A DNA stretch of 64,000 bases from Chaetorhynchus papuensis. Taxonomy: Eukaryota; Chordata; Aves; Passeriformes; Rhipiduridae. Every line of letters begins with the position of its first letter. The first letter of the stretch is position 1. The notes below the pieces were generated by a model. That model saw nothing but the letters and a program-made list of their open reading frames with translations, ran no database searches and was not told the DNA's origin. Of the stretch, positions 22,700 through 35,299 are shown piece by piece. The stretch covers positions 744,001-808,000 of the forward strand of contig VWYX01000258.1 in NCBI GenBank assembly GCA_013396525.1, read 5' to 3'. The position numbers and the translations under genes are program-made.

Positions 22700-25304
22700 G
22701 GTGTGGTAGAAAAGACCAACATTGCTGATGCAAGATATAAATGACAATGAAAACCCTAAGAGTGGTTTACTTTTGAGCACCAAAGACAACTACACGCAAA
22801 GGAATATATTAGAGAATGAGCCAATGACAACGCACACTGCAACAACTCGCTGTGCTCAGCTGGACACACCAGTCCAGGTCCAAAGGCAGGATAGCCACAA
22901 TTGCTGGATGAGGTGCTGGAGTGATGAGCTCTGCCCACCCCCGTGCCAGCCCTGGTGTCTCAGTGCTGTGCATCTGGTTCCTGCCCTGGCTGGCAGGACA
23001 GCCAGGGTGCCTGCACACAGGGTGAAGTCATGGAGCTCACGTCAGGACACGCGTTGGTGCTTTGGATATCCACCTGTTGGGAGCGGTGCTGAAACGGGAG
23101 CTAATTTCCTCCTGAAACTGGCAGGTCACAATATGCTATGCATATTGCAAAGGTCTGAAAACTAATGCCTGTGCAAGATGTAATCCAGTCCGTTTCGGTG
23201 AACCTCGTGGCAAATCCTCTCACACCATCGTGTGTGCTTCCTTCGTTGTGAGTATAGTCTTTCCTTGCCTTTGGAAAATGCTAGCCATGTGTGACATCCT
23301 TTCTAACTTCAAAAGAAACTGAACCTTCCTCCTCCTAAGAGGGAGATAGACAAAAAAAATCGATGGCATTCAAATTCTGAAATAAAATGTGAGAGAGAAA
23401 AACTCAGAGCCGAAGCAGGCTCCTGTGGTTTTTATATCCATATGCTCTCACTACAGCATTTCAAAGAGTTAAAGTCTCTTGGGAATTATCTGAGCAACAC
23501 TAGGTGTCATGCAGTTGCCCTATATTGCATTCCTCAGTGACTCACTGGGCTGTAACAGCTTTGCCTCTCTTGCAGAGCTGCACTCTCCGTGCTTTGCAGT
23601 TTTAAATCAGAAGCAGTTGTCAATGTGTTTGTTTTGCCGGACTTAACACAGAGAAAATGAGCTACCACCTGCGTGTGCCTGGCCGGTATTGTTTGTACCC
23701 CTCCACCCATGGCAGCTCACTGAGAGGCCACACTGTGCCTGACATAAGAGCTACGGAGCAGAAAGCCTTAAAGAAGTCTCACTCCTGGGGAACAGACCCA
23801 GTTGAACCAAGCTGAAATAAAAAGTACTGAAGAAAAAGCAGTATTTTCAAAACTAACTGGTAATAACTACAACTACCAACGTGACCATACATGCACCTAC
23901 GGGCTGCTTGAGCAGCTCCATATCAGATTCTGGGTTCAGACAGGCTTTCCCCATTCTCTCTCTCTCCCTCTCCCTCCTCCTGTCTCAGCTTTTCCACAAA
24001 AACACATCACTTCTTTATCATTCACCACAACACTACGTTTTTTATCTTTAAAAGGGAATTATCAGCTAATCTGATATCCAAATACATGACTTAGTAAATA
24101 TGAATATTTATCACACTTACTTCATAGGAATAAATACCAAGCTACGTAGCAGCCTTTCTTATATACAGTTTGAAGAAATATTGTCTTTTTTCCCTCAAAA
24201 TGTATCACTTGCAACATAGAAGCACATTATGTTGAGACAGGAAAAAGAAGCTCTGCAGCCAGCACAAACTCATTCAGTGGCTTTACATCAGCTGATAGTT
24301 TTGCCCCAGAACCTGTTCCATGGTTCACAAAGCCCCAGGTGCAACAGCACCAGTAACAACTTAAATAAACACCAGCAATGATTCAGCCTTGCTAGGAACA
24401 AGTCTTGTCTTTGCTCTGGCACCAGCCGCTTCCTTGGGGCTTTTTCTTTGAATAAGTCAGCAGGCTTAGCCAGGATGTAAACTTTCAACTCATGCAGTAG
24501 TAAAGGCAAAAAGAGATATGTGAGAGCTACAAAAACAGAGCACTCTGCTCATTTTTTATGCCTATGGATCTGTAAGACTCATTGCTCACAAGCCTAAATC
24601 TAACACATAGCAAAACTGAAAAAAAACATAAACTAGCAAAGAGAACTAATATCTAGGTATGTGCAGAGAGAGAACAAATCCCAAAGATTCATTTTTGAAT
24701 TCACAACCAAGCAAAACACTGGACACTGCCACGGAGGAGCCAGAGCCAGGAAATACCAGTGAACTACTTGAAATGCCTAGTATTTAAATAGAAAAATTAT
24801 TTTTTCAGAATAAAATGACAAAAAAATTAATAACCCCACCAACAAGGAAATAGAACAGATCTACCCCATCCCAAAGACAAAACACATAGTAAAGAATAAA
24901 GAGAGAAAAAAATAATGACATTAAAAAGACTTACTGATCTAGTGGAAGAGCTGATAATAAAAGTTACTGAGAAACCAGCTGATTTCTGCCTGCTGCCACA
25001 TTAGTTGAGCAAACTACATTAGACTCTAATGTATTCCTTTTACCTCCGTGTATCAAACCAAATTAGCATAAGAAAATGTTTCCATCGAGAATAGCCTGAC
25101 ACGGTCATTGTGAGGCACACAGGCTTTACACAAGATCTATGCTAACACACGAACTGACCGTATTTCCTTCCAATGTTTCATTAATCATATCCTAGACACT
25201 TTCCAGTATCCAATACCACTGATTACTATGACTTAAAATCTCACTTCTTTTCAATCCAAATAATAGTTAAACCAATATTTTCTTTTGCTATAGGCAGTTT
25301 TTTT

Positions 25305-25320
25305 GAGGGGGCGGGGGGTC
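25305..25320. promoter_or_regulatory. GC-box-like G-rich tract
   Basis: A run of five G, one C and six G is set in AT-rich DNA about 310 bp inside intron 1. It resembles an SP1/MAZ-type site. It is a single match with no further support. Confidence 0.25.
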
Positions 25321-25631
25321 GCAGCTGCTAACAAAATACTTTATATCTTTATCATATTTCATAAAAATAAACCTAGCTAATTGTAGAAAAAAAGCAGAGT
25401 TTGTTTTCAGAACTACCTTTTTTTTAATCACTTCCTTAAAATATAGATGCAGTTAAAGGAAAACAAGGTGAAAATGTTAACAAGAGGATGACATTTCACA
25501 TGCCACCCCAGTACCCCGCATTACCTCTCTGTTGCCATTCCTTGAACTGCAAAAGTAGAGTTTTAGATTTGCAAGCTAAAAAAGTTCAAAAGAGAAGAAA
25601 AGAAAAGTCAGTCTTAGTTGCTCCTACTTAC

Positions 25632-25670
25632 CACGACTTAATTCCCAGACAATAGAGTGAGCGGATCAGC
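25632..25670 (-). other. SLC34A2: Candidate non-coding exon 1 of SLC34A2
   Basis: Downstream of the TATA box the minus strand reads into a strong donor, GTG followed by GTAAGTAG, with the exon ending at 25632. No ATG in good context lies in the short exon. Joining it to the acceptor before the coding start at 19910 gives a 5'UTR of roughly 50 nt and a 5.7-kb first intron. The 5' end is estimated from the TATA position and is uncertain. RNA evidence could place the true first exon elsewhere. Confidence 0.4.
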
Positions 25671-25693
25671 TGGGCAGCCACTGAAACCTGCAA

Positions 25694-25701
25694 TATATAT
25701 A
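25694..25701 (-). promoter_or_regulatory. SLC34A2: TATA box candidate for SLC34A2
   Basis: On the minus strand TATATATA precedes a short candidate first exon by about 30 nt, the spacing expected of a TATA promoter. Transcription would start near 25.67 kb. The link to SLC34A2 rests on the strand, the good splice donor downstream and the usual presence of a non-coding first exon in this gene. Confidence 0.45.
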
Positions 25702-25704
25702 GAC

Positions 25705-28700
25705 AGGTGTTGAGCAAAGTTTGCTTTCATCACTGCACACTAACATTCCTATTTTACAGTCCGGAGGCTCTGCCTACCTGCAACTTAATGATCACAATAA
25801 AACTTTTTTTGCAGGAGTGGGCAGCAACCAGCGCTGATAAAACTACGGGCTGTTTCACACTTATCACATTCTAAAAAATGTCCCATCAGCATTCAAGTAC
25901 AAGCTACAAATGTGTTCATGTGAGTGCTGGGGAACAGATTGTTCCAGCCTGAAAAATTGCCGTCCACCTGATCATTCAGTAATCTTTTTTCCAATAATAA
26001 TTTTCCAAAAATATTTTGCACTCTCAAAAGTCTGTCAAAAGGGTGTGAAGGAGATGTAGTACGGTTATTTGTCTGTTCAGGTGCCTATTAATCTGCCTAA
26101 GAACAGAAGTGAAGGAGAATCAGATAAAAAGCGGTGTAAGTAGGAAACACGTAAGAACTCCTTAGATCAGAGGATGGAGTTTCATTCTTATCAGTGCTCA
26201 ATGTTTACAATTAAGGGAAGCTCATTAGCATTTTGGCTGTGGCTCTACTTCCAAAGTAGATTTAAAGGTGTAAGGACACCTTTGATAATTGCATTCAGAA
26301 CGCTAGTGATGAAGACAAATAGATGACAAATAGATATGTTACTCAATAAAACACTGTGGTACTATAGATTAGACAAAGCAGCCACCAGCACTGCTGTCTG
26401 TTCTGCTGCTGATCTTAACAGGGAGCTGGACTGGGGGGGCTGCATTAGGCACTGAAGCTTTATTATTTTTGATCATTTTCTGTTTCAGTAGGCAACTTAC
26501 ACTGAGAAAATACACTGTAAACTTGCCATCTAACCAGCAGATCTGCTTTGTCTGCTTGTATGCAGTCATATCTCCCAGCAGCTTAGTGACTTAGTAACTT
26601 AGTAAAGTAAAACTCTTGCTTTTTGCACCTTTCAGTCCCGTGGAGGTGCCCAGCCTTTGGAGCGGTGAGTCACAACTTCCCCTTCTCCTGAGTCGGCACC
26701 AGAAATGTTTAATAAGCAGTGACCATGAAAGCCTCTGCAGCCCCGTGTGCAGCATCACATCCTGGCAGTGGAACCACCAAGCACCTCCCCTGCCTGCAGT
26801 GGCTCTGCTGGTGTCGACCCTGCTGCCCACACTGCACTGGGCAGGGCTGATGGTGTAGCCCAAGGATGGAAGCACCAGCCCTGCCTCCCTCTCCCCACTT
26901 GCAGTTTGCACAGATGTGGAGAGGATGAAAAGGAAACAAGTTTTTCTTCTGTGTCTTGTGGAGAACTGTCCAAAAGTGGAAAGAAGTAATGGAAAATGGA
27001 CCCAAGGTCTACCTTGGTGGTTCACAGGCTCAGTTTTCTTAACAGAAGTGTACATAAACATTACATCTAAAAATAGTAGGTTTTAATTGATGGCCTACAC
27101 ATAGGAAATCAGGTGAATCTTTTAATTGGGAATACTGGTATTTCTTTGAGTTGTGGCTTATTCTCTTCTGAGTCACTGTTTGTGAAACCCGGCTCTTCTG
27201 AGTGGGAAGGTATGAGATGTGCACATTTCAAGTACCCTGTCATGGCTCAACCAGAGCGTGGTGATGTCTTCTGCAGCACTTTAATTCCGACATTTGGATT
27301 GCTAAGCACAATCCTAAGTGCTGAGCTAGTTAACATGTTAGAAAGAGAAAAATTCTGTATCAGACCTATTGTACTAAAGAAAAAACTTTAGGAAAGAAAA
27401 AACAGTCACTTACACAAAGGAAGACAATCTACAGTCTGTCTTTGGAAGTCCGGGGTGAATCTTCTGCAGAGTCACTCTGGAAGAGCCTCCATAAGAAGCT
27501 TGTCACGAGGGTTGAAGGTGGGTGTTATTTGTCCCAGAAGTCTTCCCTTCATTCAAAATCAAAGGAGGAGAGGCTGATGTTCTTCCCAGAACACCAGGGC
27601 AGTCAGAGTGATAGTCCAGAGTGCTTGTCGTGCATCTGGCACACATTCAAAAGATGCTGCTGCTGCTGCTCAGGAAGTATAAGGCAATGCTCTATCTTCC
27701 CACATTAGAATCTACTTTGAAACAACAGACCTAAGTAGAAAAGAATATTTTGGATAGGAAAAACTTAAAAAAGCAAAGCAAGCAAACAAATTTCAAGGGT
27801 CCTGGTTTCCTCTAACGAAGGTGCTGGATTACTCTGCAGCTATATGGAATAATACCTGTGAAAATCTAGCATTTAGCAGGAAGTGCAAACACAGACAATG
27901 TCTTAAATATGGAATAAGAAAAAAATCCTAGCATGTGAAAATACTGTGAGGGGTGAACTCTGTCCAATCACTGTTATATGTTGCAAGAAGTTATGACACA
28001 GACAAGAAATACCTACAGAGCAGACATGTGTGCTACAAGCTCCCTTACAGATCTCCCCCACAAAAGGGACACCTGCTGTGCAAGTGTCAACCCCATCTGT
28101 CTTTAGGATCCAGGCCCTCGTACAGTAAGCCAAGTGCATCTAAGTCACAACTGAAACAAAAATAATTAAAGAGAAGTAAAAGAAATGGCCATTTATCCTG
28201 CAAAGGTGTCAGTGCTGTCCAAGATACATATTCACTAACAGTAATACTCACATGATGAGGTTTGCTCTTTTAGTAGACACAGCTTCAAAAGACAGCACAC
28301 ATGAGCCTGGCTCTCAGCTAACATCAGGAGAGAAACTCTCTCTCTCTCTTACCTTTTAATTTAATTTTCAATATTCCACAAATCCAAAGAATGCACACCT
28401 AAACAATGTAACTTCAAAAGGGTGGGAATCTAGAAAACACGTCTATGGCTCTTTACTGAAGAGAACAGGTATTGTTTCCATCATTTGGAAACAACAGTGT
28501 CTATTTTACCTTGTTCAGAAACCTTGAACACATCTAGTTGTCTACACTTGGGAACAACATGAGCGTAAGTCAGCCTTCCCTCTTATGGATACGTAAAACA
28601 CAAAGCCCTGATCATTAAAGAGAGAGGCCAGTGCTGATTTCAATAGGCATTATAGCCAAAAGAGTTATTTGGTTAAGGACTTACACCCGTTCAGGTGAAG

Positions 28701-31365
28701 AACAATTTCCTTCTTCCTGTAGTTACCTAGAAAAATTTAAGTCCAGGCTTTATCTATTGTCTGAAAAGTATTCTGACTGTAAACATTTTAGCAGTGAAGT
28801 TTATTGATTAAAACACCCAGTCAGATGTGTTTTGTGAGTATGAACTTCCTTGTGGTACACAGCTGGGTATTTATTTGGAAACAATATTTGTAGCAGACTT
28901 TGACCCTGGCATTATATAGGATGCTTTGATTTTGGAACAGAGGGTAAGTGCTACAACTTTGCTGTTCACTAATTATTTTTTTTTTTATTAAGAAGTGTAA
29001 AATTGTCTTTGAAGGCAATCATTGGCTTTTACCTACCCTGTACTCTTCTGCTTTAGGTGGCTATTACTGCAATTCATACTCAGAACATTTTTTCCCCAGT
29101 ATTTCTTCTACAGCTGGGAATAATAAAGAATAAATCCCAAATCTACTTTGACAGGAGTAAGAAAATATCTAATTTAATGTATAAAGAAACTGGATCCTGT
29201 CATAAGGTTCTGTGTTACAATACTGTGCATTTCATCTTACATGAATGATACCCCAAAAAATTAATGGAGTTACAGTAGTTAACATACTTCCAGGACTGAG
29301 TAATGAATAAAGTCATAAAGAGACAGCATGCAACAGAACTAATGCCAGGAATGGAGGGGGAAACTAAAACGTGAAGTGAAGGAGTCACAAAGAGAAAAAC
29401 TACGGGAAGGGCTTTCAGACATACAAAGGAAAATAAATACTTCAACACAGGAGAAATAGTTTTTATGAAACAATAATTTGGTAAACAATTTTAGACGAAT
29501 AGAAGTGTTTGAAAGGAAGAAGAAATTCTCTTTTGGTCTTATAACAACTGAGCAGCTCTTTCAGTATAGAATGAGTTTATTCTTATTACCACCCTGTCTC
29601 AAATTTTTTTTGTCAGTACAAATGCATCCTTGGGACATGAGTTAAGGGGGTTATTTTGTTCACATTTTCCATGATAGCTGTTTTCCATTAATGTCACTTA
29701 CTACAATTGTTCTATTGTTCCTGAAGTATCTTATTTTAATGTCCTATTTAGCTGATGTTTTGCTACTAAGATACACCATCCTCAACATTTGCTGACGTGT
29801 AAGGGACTGCTCTTAAGGAGCCTGCAGTCCAGGCGTTGGGGTGAGGGGTTCAGAGCAGGGGCAGCTCTGCTTAGCCCTGCAGCAATCAGGCACCACAACT
29901 TCTGACTCTCTCCCAGGGGAGGCATGGCCAGAGGCAACGGGGCACAGGCTAAAGCAGGGCATGTGAAAAAATAGCACCAACAGTAGCCTGCATTTGATTT
30001 CAGCAAGAATGCCAAAAATGTGGATCGTATCATTTGCTTTGACCACTAAATCCCAGATAAATTTTTAAAACTTTGCTTACCATAGCTGTTCTAAACTTTT
30101 ACTTCTTGTCTGGAGTGTATAACTAAAAGGTTTAACTAAAGGTTAAGATAATTCATTAAAAAACAATCTCCAAAACAAAGACATGGTGATGCTTTTGGGT
30201 CAGAAATTTTTAATCACTAAAGAAACCCAATATTATTCCCCTCCTGCTAACCTTTCCTTACTTTTTATAGTCTCTCCTCTTACCTTGCCCCGACACCACA
30301 CCCCTCTTTCCCCACTCTGTTCACTCTGCCAACCAATATATATTCTAACAGCCTCTGGTTGCCTCCCACTTCGGACACTTATCCATGAATGCAAGTAGCA
30401 TCTTCCCAACAAGAAAGTAATGGGGAAGAGGAAAAGAAGAAGTGAAGAGAAACGTGAGAGCTCTTAAATAAATAATAATATTCACACTCTTAGGCAAACC
30501 TTATTTTACAGATTCAAGTGCTTTAGGAAAGTAAATGGTGTTGGCTCCTTTATCATTCACAGACAGTTTAAAGATATATTTAATTTTAATAAATCCACTC
30601 TTTTCTTCCTACATGATTTATTGTCTCTTGGCTGACACTGGGCATGGTGCTGCTGGTAGCAGGACAAGCAAGTATAATTACTGGCAGCCAGCTGAGCATG
30701 TTTGCAGAGATGAGAAGCTTCATCTCACCTTTCCCACCTGTGCACTCCCTCTGCGCCTGCGTTGTGCAGCCTGCTGGCCTCCACAGGCTGCCTACGGAGC
30801 AGCTGCTCAGGTTCCACAGCCATGCTTCTTTATCTTCCCCCAAAATGAATTCTGCCAAAAAGGCAGATTTCAGGGTGACATAAAATGAGATTTTTGATAA
30901 AATAAATAATCTCCCAAGAACACACTACTCATTCAAAGGCCCTAAGCACTAATAGTGTACAAAAAAATGTACGTTCCAAATAAAGTATTAAACACCTCAA
31001 ACTCAGGGTGAAAAATTACAAATTATTTCATCAATGACACTGTTCTGTAGTTATTGTTGCAAAATGCTTGACAGTATCTCCTTTCTGAGCCTTCATGCAT
31101 GAAACAGTTTTAGAGAACTCTAAGTGACTTACCTAAAGGCAATCTGTTTGCATAAGGTAAGAGAACAAAGCTCTTTTCTTTAAACTTGCTTTCCTTACTA
31201 CTAATCATCCAACTCACTAATTCTGTACAGGTCATTAAACTAGATCTGAAAAACTATCAGCAAAATCAAACCAACTGGTATTTAATAAATATCAAATACA
31301 GTAACTTTCCTTAATGTATAGTTCATAAGTAACTACCCATGATAATCATCTAATACAAAGGTCTT
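25705..31365. other. Upstream flank of SLC34A2, no gene recognised
   Basis: It begins with the presumed proximal promoter and continues into mixed AT-rich DNA with GC-richer patches at about 26.63-26.9, 29.8-29.95 and 30.7-30.85 kb. Those patches carry overlapping open frames on both strands (up to 156 codons at 26591-27061, minus) that resemble nothing known. A short CT run lies at 28.34 kb. No exon, RNA gene or clear transposon was recognised. Confidence 0.5.
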
Positions 31366-31369
31366 TTAA

Positions 31370-31885
31370 TGTGTCTGGAGAAGGGCAACAAAGATGGTGA
31401 ATGGCTGGAAGGAATGTCCTGTGAGGAGCTGCTGAGGACTCTGGGTTTGTCCACTTAGAAGAAAAGGAGGCTGAGGGGTGACTTTATTGCTTTCTGCAGC
31501 TTCCTGAGGAGGGGAAGTAGAGAGAGAGAGAGAGAGCTGATCCCTTCTCCTTGGGACCCAGGGATAGGACACATGGGAATGGTTCAAAGCTGCACCAGGA
31601 AAGGTTTAGACTGGACATTTGGAGTAATTTCTTTACCAAAAGATAGTCAAACCCCAGATCAGACTTCCTAGAGAGGTGGTCAATGCCCCAGGCATGTCAG
31701 TGTTTAAGACACATGTGGACAATGTCCTTAACTACATGCTTTAACTTTTGGTCAGCCCTGAATTGGTCAGGCAGTTGGACTAGATGATCATTGTAGGTCT
31801 CTTCCAATTGAGTCCTATTCTATTCTATTCTATTCTATTCTATTCTATTCCATTCCATTCCATTCCATTCCATTCCATTCCATTC
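31370..31885 (+). mobile_element. CR1 LINE 3' fragment with pentanucleotide tail
   Basis: The region follows the CR1 3' end in order: tgaggggtgac, a cttcctgaggaggggaa block, gggataggacacatggg, ggttcaaagctgcaccagg, gactggacattt, cctagagaggtgg, ctttaacttttggtcagccctga, and ggcagttggactagatgat with gtaggtctcttccaa. The 5' part is missing, as usual. It ends in (TATTC)n, the tail type of some avian CR1 subfamilies. No reverse transcriptase frame remains. Confidence 0.88.
31816..31885 (+). repeat. Microsatellite (TATTC)7(CATTC)7
   Basis: Seven perfect TATTC units (31816-31850) are followed directly by seven perfect CATTC units (31851-31885), at the tail of the CR1 copy. It evidently grew from the CR1 tail, with a T-to-C variant unit spreading through the distal half. 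Confidence 0.92.
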
Positions 31886-32705
31886 CTTTCCTGCCAGGAT
31901 AATCAGGAAAGGAATTCAAGTCAAGTCAGGTGTGAGGACGGCCCTCTCCTGTATCAGCACTGCAGTAATTTTCTTACTGCATTAGGCAAACTAGTCTTGC
32001 TGCATAGTTGTGAGATCTTGCAATTAGGAGTGTGCCAAACATCAGAAAAACTGTCTCCTTTTTTCACAGCAACTTCTCTCAGTGATGCCTGTGCCACATA
32101 AACAGTTTTCATCCAGTCCTGCTGTCACCCATTGAAACTGTGGAAACATGACATTTTACATGGTGCAAGAACCATTCCCACTCTCCTTGACTGGATATAA
32201 GTCCTCAGCCCTTAAGTCACACATGAAGAAATGCAAGTCTTTTTTTCTTTAAATACTATCCCCAGGACTTTCTATAGACTTCAGGTGACTGTCTTCAAGA
32301 TGCATGCAGTGAGTGACTTCACTGGAATAAGAAGACACAGCTTCTTGTAAATGTTTGAAGGATGAAATCTGCTATTAGCACACAATTACAGTTCCTATTG
32401 ACTCAGAAGTGTAAATGTATGTGTAAGGCATTATATTGACCAAGGCACGCAGGCAGTAGCTGCTTTTTAATTGTTTACAGTTCATCCTTTTACGCAAATA
32501 TTTTTAGCTTTATAAAGGGTAGTTGAGGGAGTAACAAGACCAATACTTGCTTTTACAAAGGAGGGCTGTAATAGACACAAGGCAAACCTGAAAAGGAACC
32601 CAAGAGAGAAAGCATTTCATCTTGTGCAGGGTTTTTGCTGTTTGTTTCCCTTAAAGAACAGAAAGCGATGTGCTTTTATTGCAGTTGTGTCTCTTTATAT
32701 AGAAA

Positions 32706-33060
32706 ATCATAGAATCATAGAATGGCTTGATTTGGAAGGGACCTTAAAGATTGCTTAGTTTCCACCTCTCTGCCATGGACAGGGACACCTTTCCTTAGAC
32801 CCTTTTTCTCAAAGCCCCATCCAACCTGACCTTGAACACCTCCAGGGATGAGGCATCCACAGTTTCTCTGGACAACCTGTTAAAGTGCCCCAGCAACCTC
32901 ACAGGAAAGAATTTCTTCCTAACATTTAATGTAGACCTGCCCTGCTTCAGTTTAAAACCATTGCCCCTTGTCCTGTCACTCTGCACTTACAAAAAATCCC
33001 TCTCCCTCCTCTTTGTAAGTCCCCTGAAGGTACTGCTTTTCCTACTGAGTACACAAAGCA
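32706..33060 (-). mobile_element. CR1 LINE 3' fragment, minus strand
   Basis: Read on the plus strand it begins with the reversed CR1 terminus (tcatagaatcatagaatgg) and runs through ggaagggacctt, gccatggacagggacacctt, ccatccaacctgaccttga, acctccagggatg, ttcttcctaa and ccattgccccttgtcctg. The orientation is therefore minus, 3' end at 32706, truncated at the 5' end near 33.05 kb. Confidence 0.88.
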
Positions 33061-35262
33061 GAACTCAAAGGTATTAAATAAATATCCAAACCTTTGGGCT
33101 CAGTGATGGCAGAAAAATGCCAGCCAAAATTCACAACAAAATATTCTCTGTCTTGTTCTTAAGCTTAATTCATGCAACAGGAATTTGAACATTTCTTGGA
33201 AATACAGAGAGATACTTCAAGGATATCTGAATACATCATTAGCTATCTTTCCTAAAGGAAACAGATCTAAACTTTGGCTGGTTGCTCAAGTCCAAAGAGG
33301 AAATACTACAGCAAAGACCATCTTCTTACTTTAAAGAGTGGATTGTGTTAGCTTTTAAAAGCATTATGAAGAATTCCTCTGCACAGAAAAATATAATTTT
33401 ATCTCTCTAAAAAATTAATTGATAAACCGCTGGCTCTGGTTTGGCTGCTCTTGAAAGCCTCTGCTGACTTAGGCCCAAATATTACACTTATTGATAAGCT
33501 GGAATTTTCTGGCATAATGTGACCTAATTAACTTCTTGCTTTTAAGTCTCTCTATCAGTTTGCAGAAACACAGTCTTAATAATCAGTTAATGCATTTTCA
33601 CTGAAGTTCCTGCACTTTCAATAAAAATTATACTATTGCAAACCTATGACTCCCATTACTTTAAAATTAAGTGTTTCTTTGTTTAAGTAACAAGCATAAA
33701 TTAGCTCAGCGAGAAGACAAGAATTGCTTCTTAGTTGTACTGGAAGAACTTTTTTTTTTAAACCTGAAGGTAACAAGTGTCATTTTGCATATATTAAGAT
33801 TTAAAGAGGTGCTTCTGTTACAGCTGATGTGTAACTCAAGACTTTCAGGGTTGTAAAACTGTAACTTTATGCTAATTTTTATAAATAATGTATAGTCCAT
33901 TTACAACACGTTACGTGCTGTCCTTGATCCTCACACCATGCTTGGATTGGTCTGTTATTTTTTATCAGCTCTGTCTCCACAGGCCTCGTAAACTGTTACT
34001 GGTTCCAGGAAATAAGATTTGACTTACCAGCCTTCTCCCCTGTCAGTCACAGCAGGGTTTGCACATGTCGTATGCCCCAGAGCACATTGTCTCCTTATTC
34101 GGTGAGTTTGGTTCCTTATTCGAAAAATACTGTTGAATAAAATAAAAAAGGATGAAGTATAGAGCTTGTGATATTCAGAGATAGTCAAAGCAGACATTTC
34201 AGAATAATTATTATGTATGACTTTTCCACAGACTGAAGCCCTTGATCAGATTTAATTGTTCCATGCTTGCGGCTGTTCTTTTCACTGAAACTCAACATCA
34301 GAAATCATAACCAGGATTCTTTTCCAGCCCAGGTGCATTAAGGGCAACAGACAACACTGTGCATGGGATGAAAGCCTGTCTGAGGCACCCACTGCAAACC
34401 ACAGCCTGACGAGAAAAGCAGTGATGGGGATGTGGACAGGACAGAGCTGCCAACCCGCTTTCAGGGACCTGGACATGTCCCTGCTCCCTCAAGGATGATA
34501 AACACGCACTCCAACAGGTACACAGCAGGGCCCTGGCAGCAACTGAGCACCAGTTTCTAGATGTGGTGCCTTGGGAAACACATGGCTCTTTCTCAGGAGC
34601 GAATAAATAGTGTAATGAAGCACGAGCCCTGGAAAACGGGAAAATGAGAACACAGCAAACTGCCAAGGTTTCCAGTAGAGTTTACAGTATGATTGCACAC
34701 ACCAAACAAGTGCACAAGGCTCAATCCAACTCCACTTTTGCACACAGCAGTAGTCCACATAAACATTGGTACCAGTTGCAGTGTGTCTTTCACATGTGTG
34801 ATACATCATGCCCTTGCCTGCAAAGCTGGAAGCGCTCTTATGTAGGTGGAGATTACAGAGAAGAAGACAGCAAGCCATCACACCAAAACGTAGCACCAAG
34901 AAGGAGAAATAGCTTTTACAGCTCATTTATTTGTAACATCAAGCATGCTATTGTCTCCCTTTTACTGACTTACTGGTATTTCCTCTGGAAAGTCACTCTG
35001 TTTCTTAGTCCCACCATTTCTGAAAGGTGTTGTATTTGCTATGTGGCAGATTCAGCTACTGGTCTTGCACTTTGAAAATTAAAGCAGACCATAAAATGGC
35101 ATTAATGCTAAGCCACCATGATCTGTTCAGGATGCATATAGAATAGTTTCCAGCACCTTTAGTGTAATCTGTAAACAAAATACATAAGGCTAATTATGCC
35201 TGATAATAGTATAATAATATCTGATGTTTGCATAGTGCATTTCACATTAAAGGGAATCAATC

Positions 35263-35299
35263 TGTTGAAGATGTAAGATGCTTGTTGAAGATGTAAGAT
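35263..35299. repeat. Tandem duplication, period 20
   Basis: Two exact copies of tgttgaagatgtaagat at 35263 and 35283. Confidence 0.75.

Larger units (their letters stand above)
19920..25631 (-). other. SLC34A2: SLC34A2 intron 1 (if exon 1 is right)
   Basis: This 5.7-kb stretch has no coding exon I can support. It holds a perfect CRE-type octamer (22692-22699), an HNF1-like site (22503-22515), a G-rich GC-box-like tract (25305-25320), a CT-rich tract near 23.95 kb and two short tandem duplications at 20.04 and 20.33 kb. A GC-richer patch lies at about 22.83-23.1 kb with an open frame of 147 codons that resembles no known protein. Confidence 0.45.

Noticed and set aside
22722..23165. 147-codon plus-strand open frame in intron 1
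   Set aside because: Cys/Trp-rich random-looking translation in a GC-richer patch; no family resemblance and no sign of a processed gene copy.
26591..27061. 156-codon minus-strand open frame upstream of SLC34A2
   Set aside because: Several frames on both strands are open in the same GC-rich patch, so the lack of stops reflects composition. No domain seen.
32795..33077. Open frames over 32.8-33.1 kb
   Set aside because: They lie within a 5'-truncated CR1 copy in its non-coding 3' part, so they are not genes.
34298..34926. Overlapping 122- and 145-codon minus-strand frames
   Set aside because: They overlap each other in different frames and a plus-strand frame as well; none resembles a known protein.
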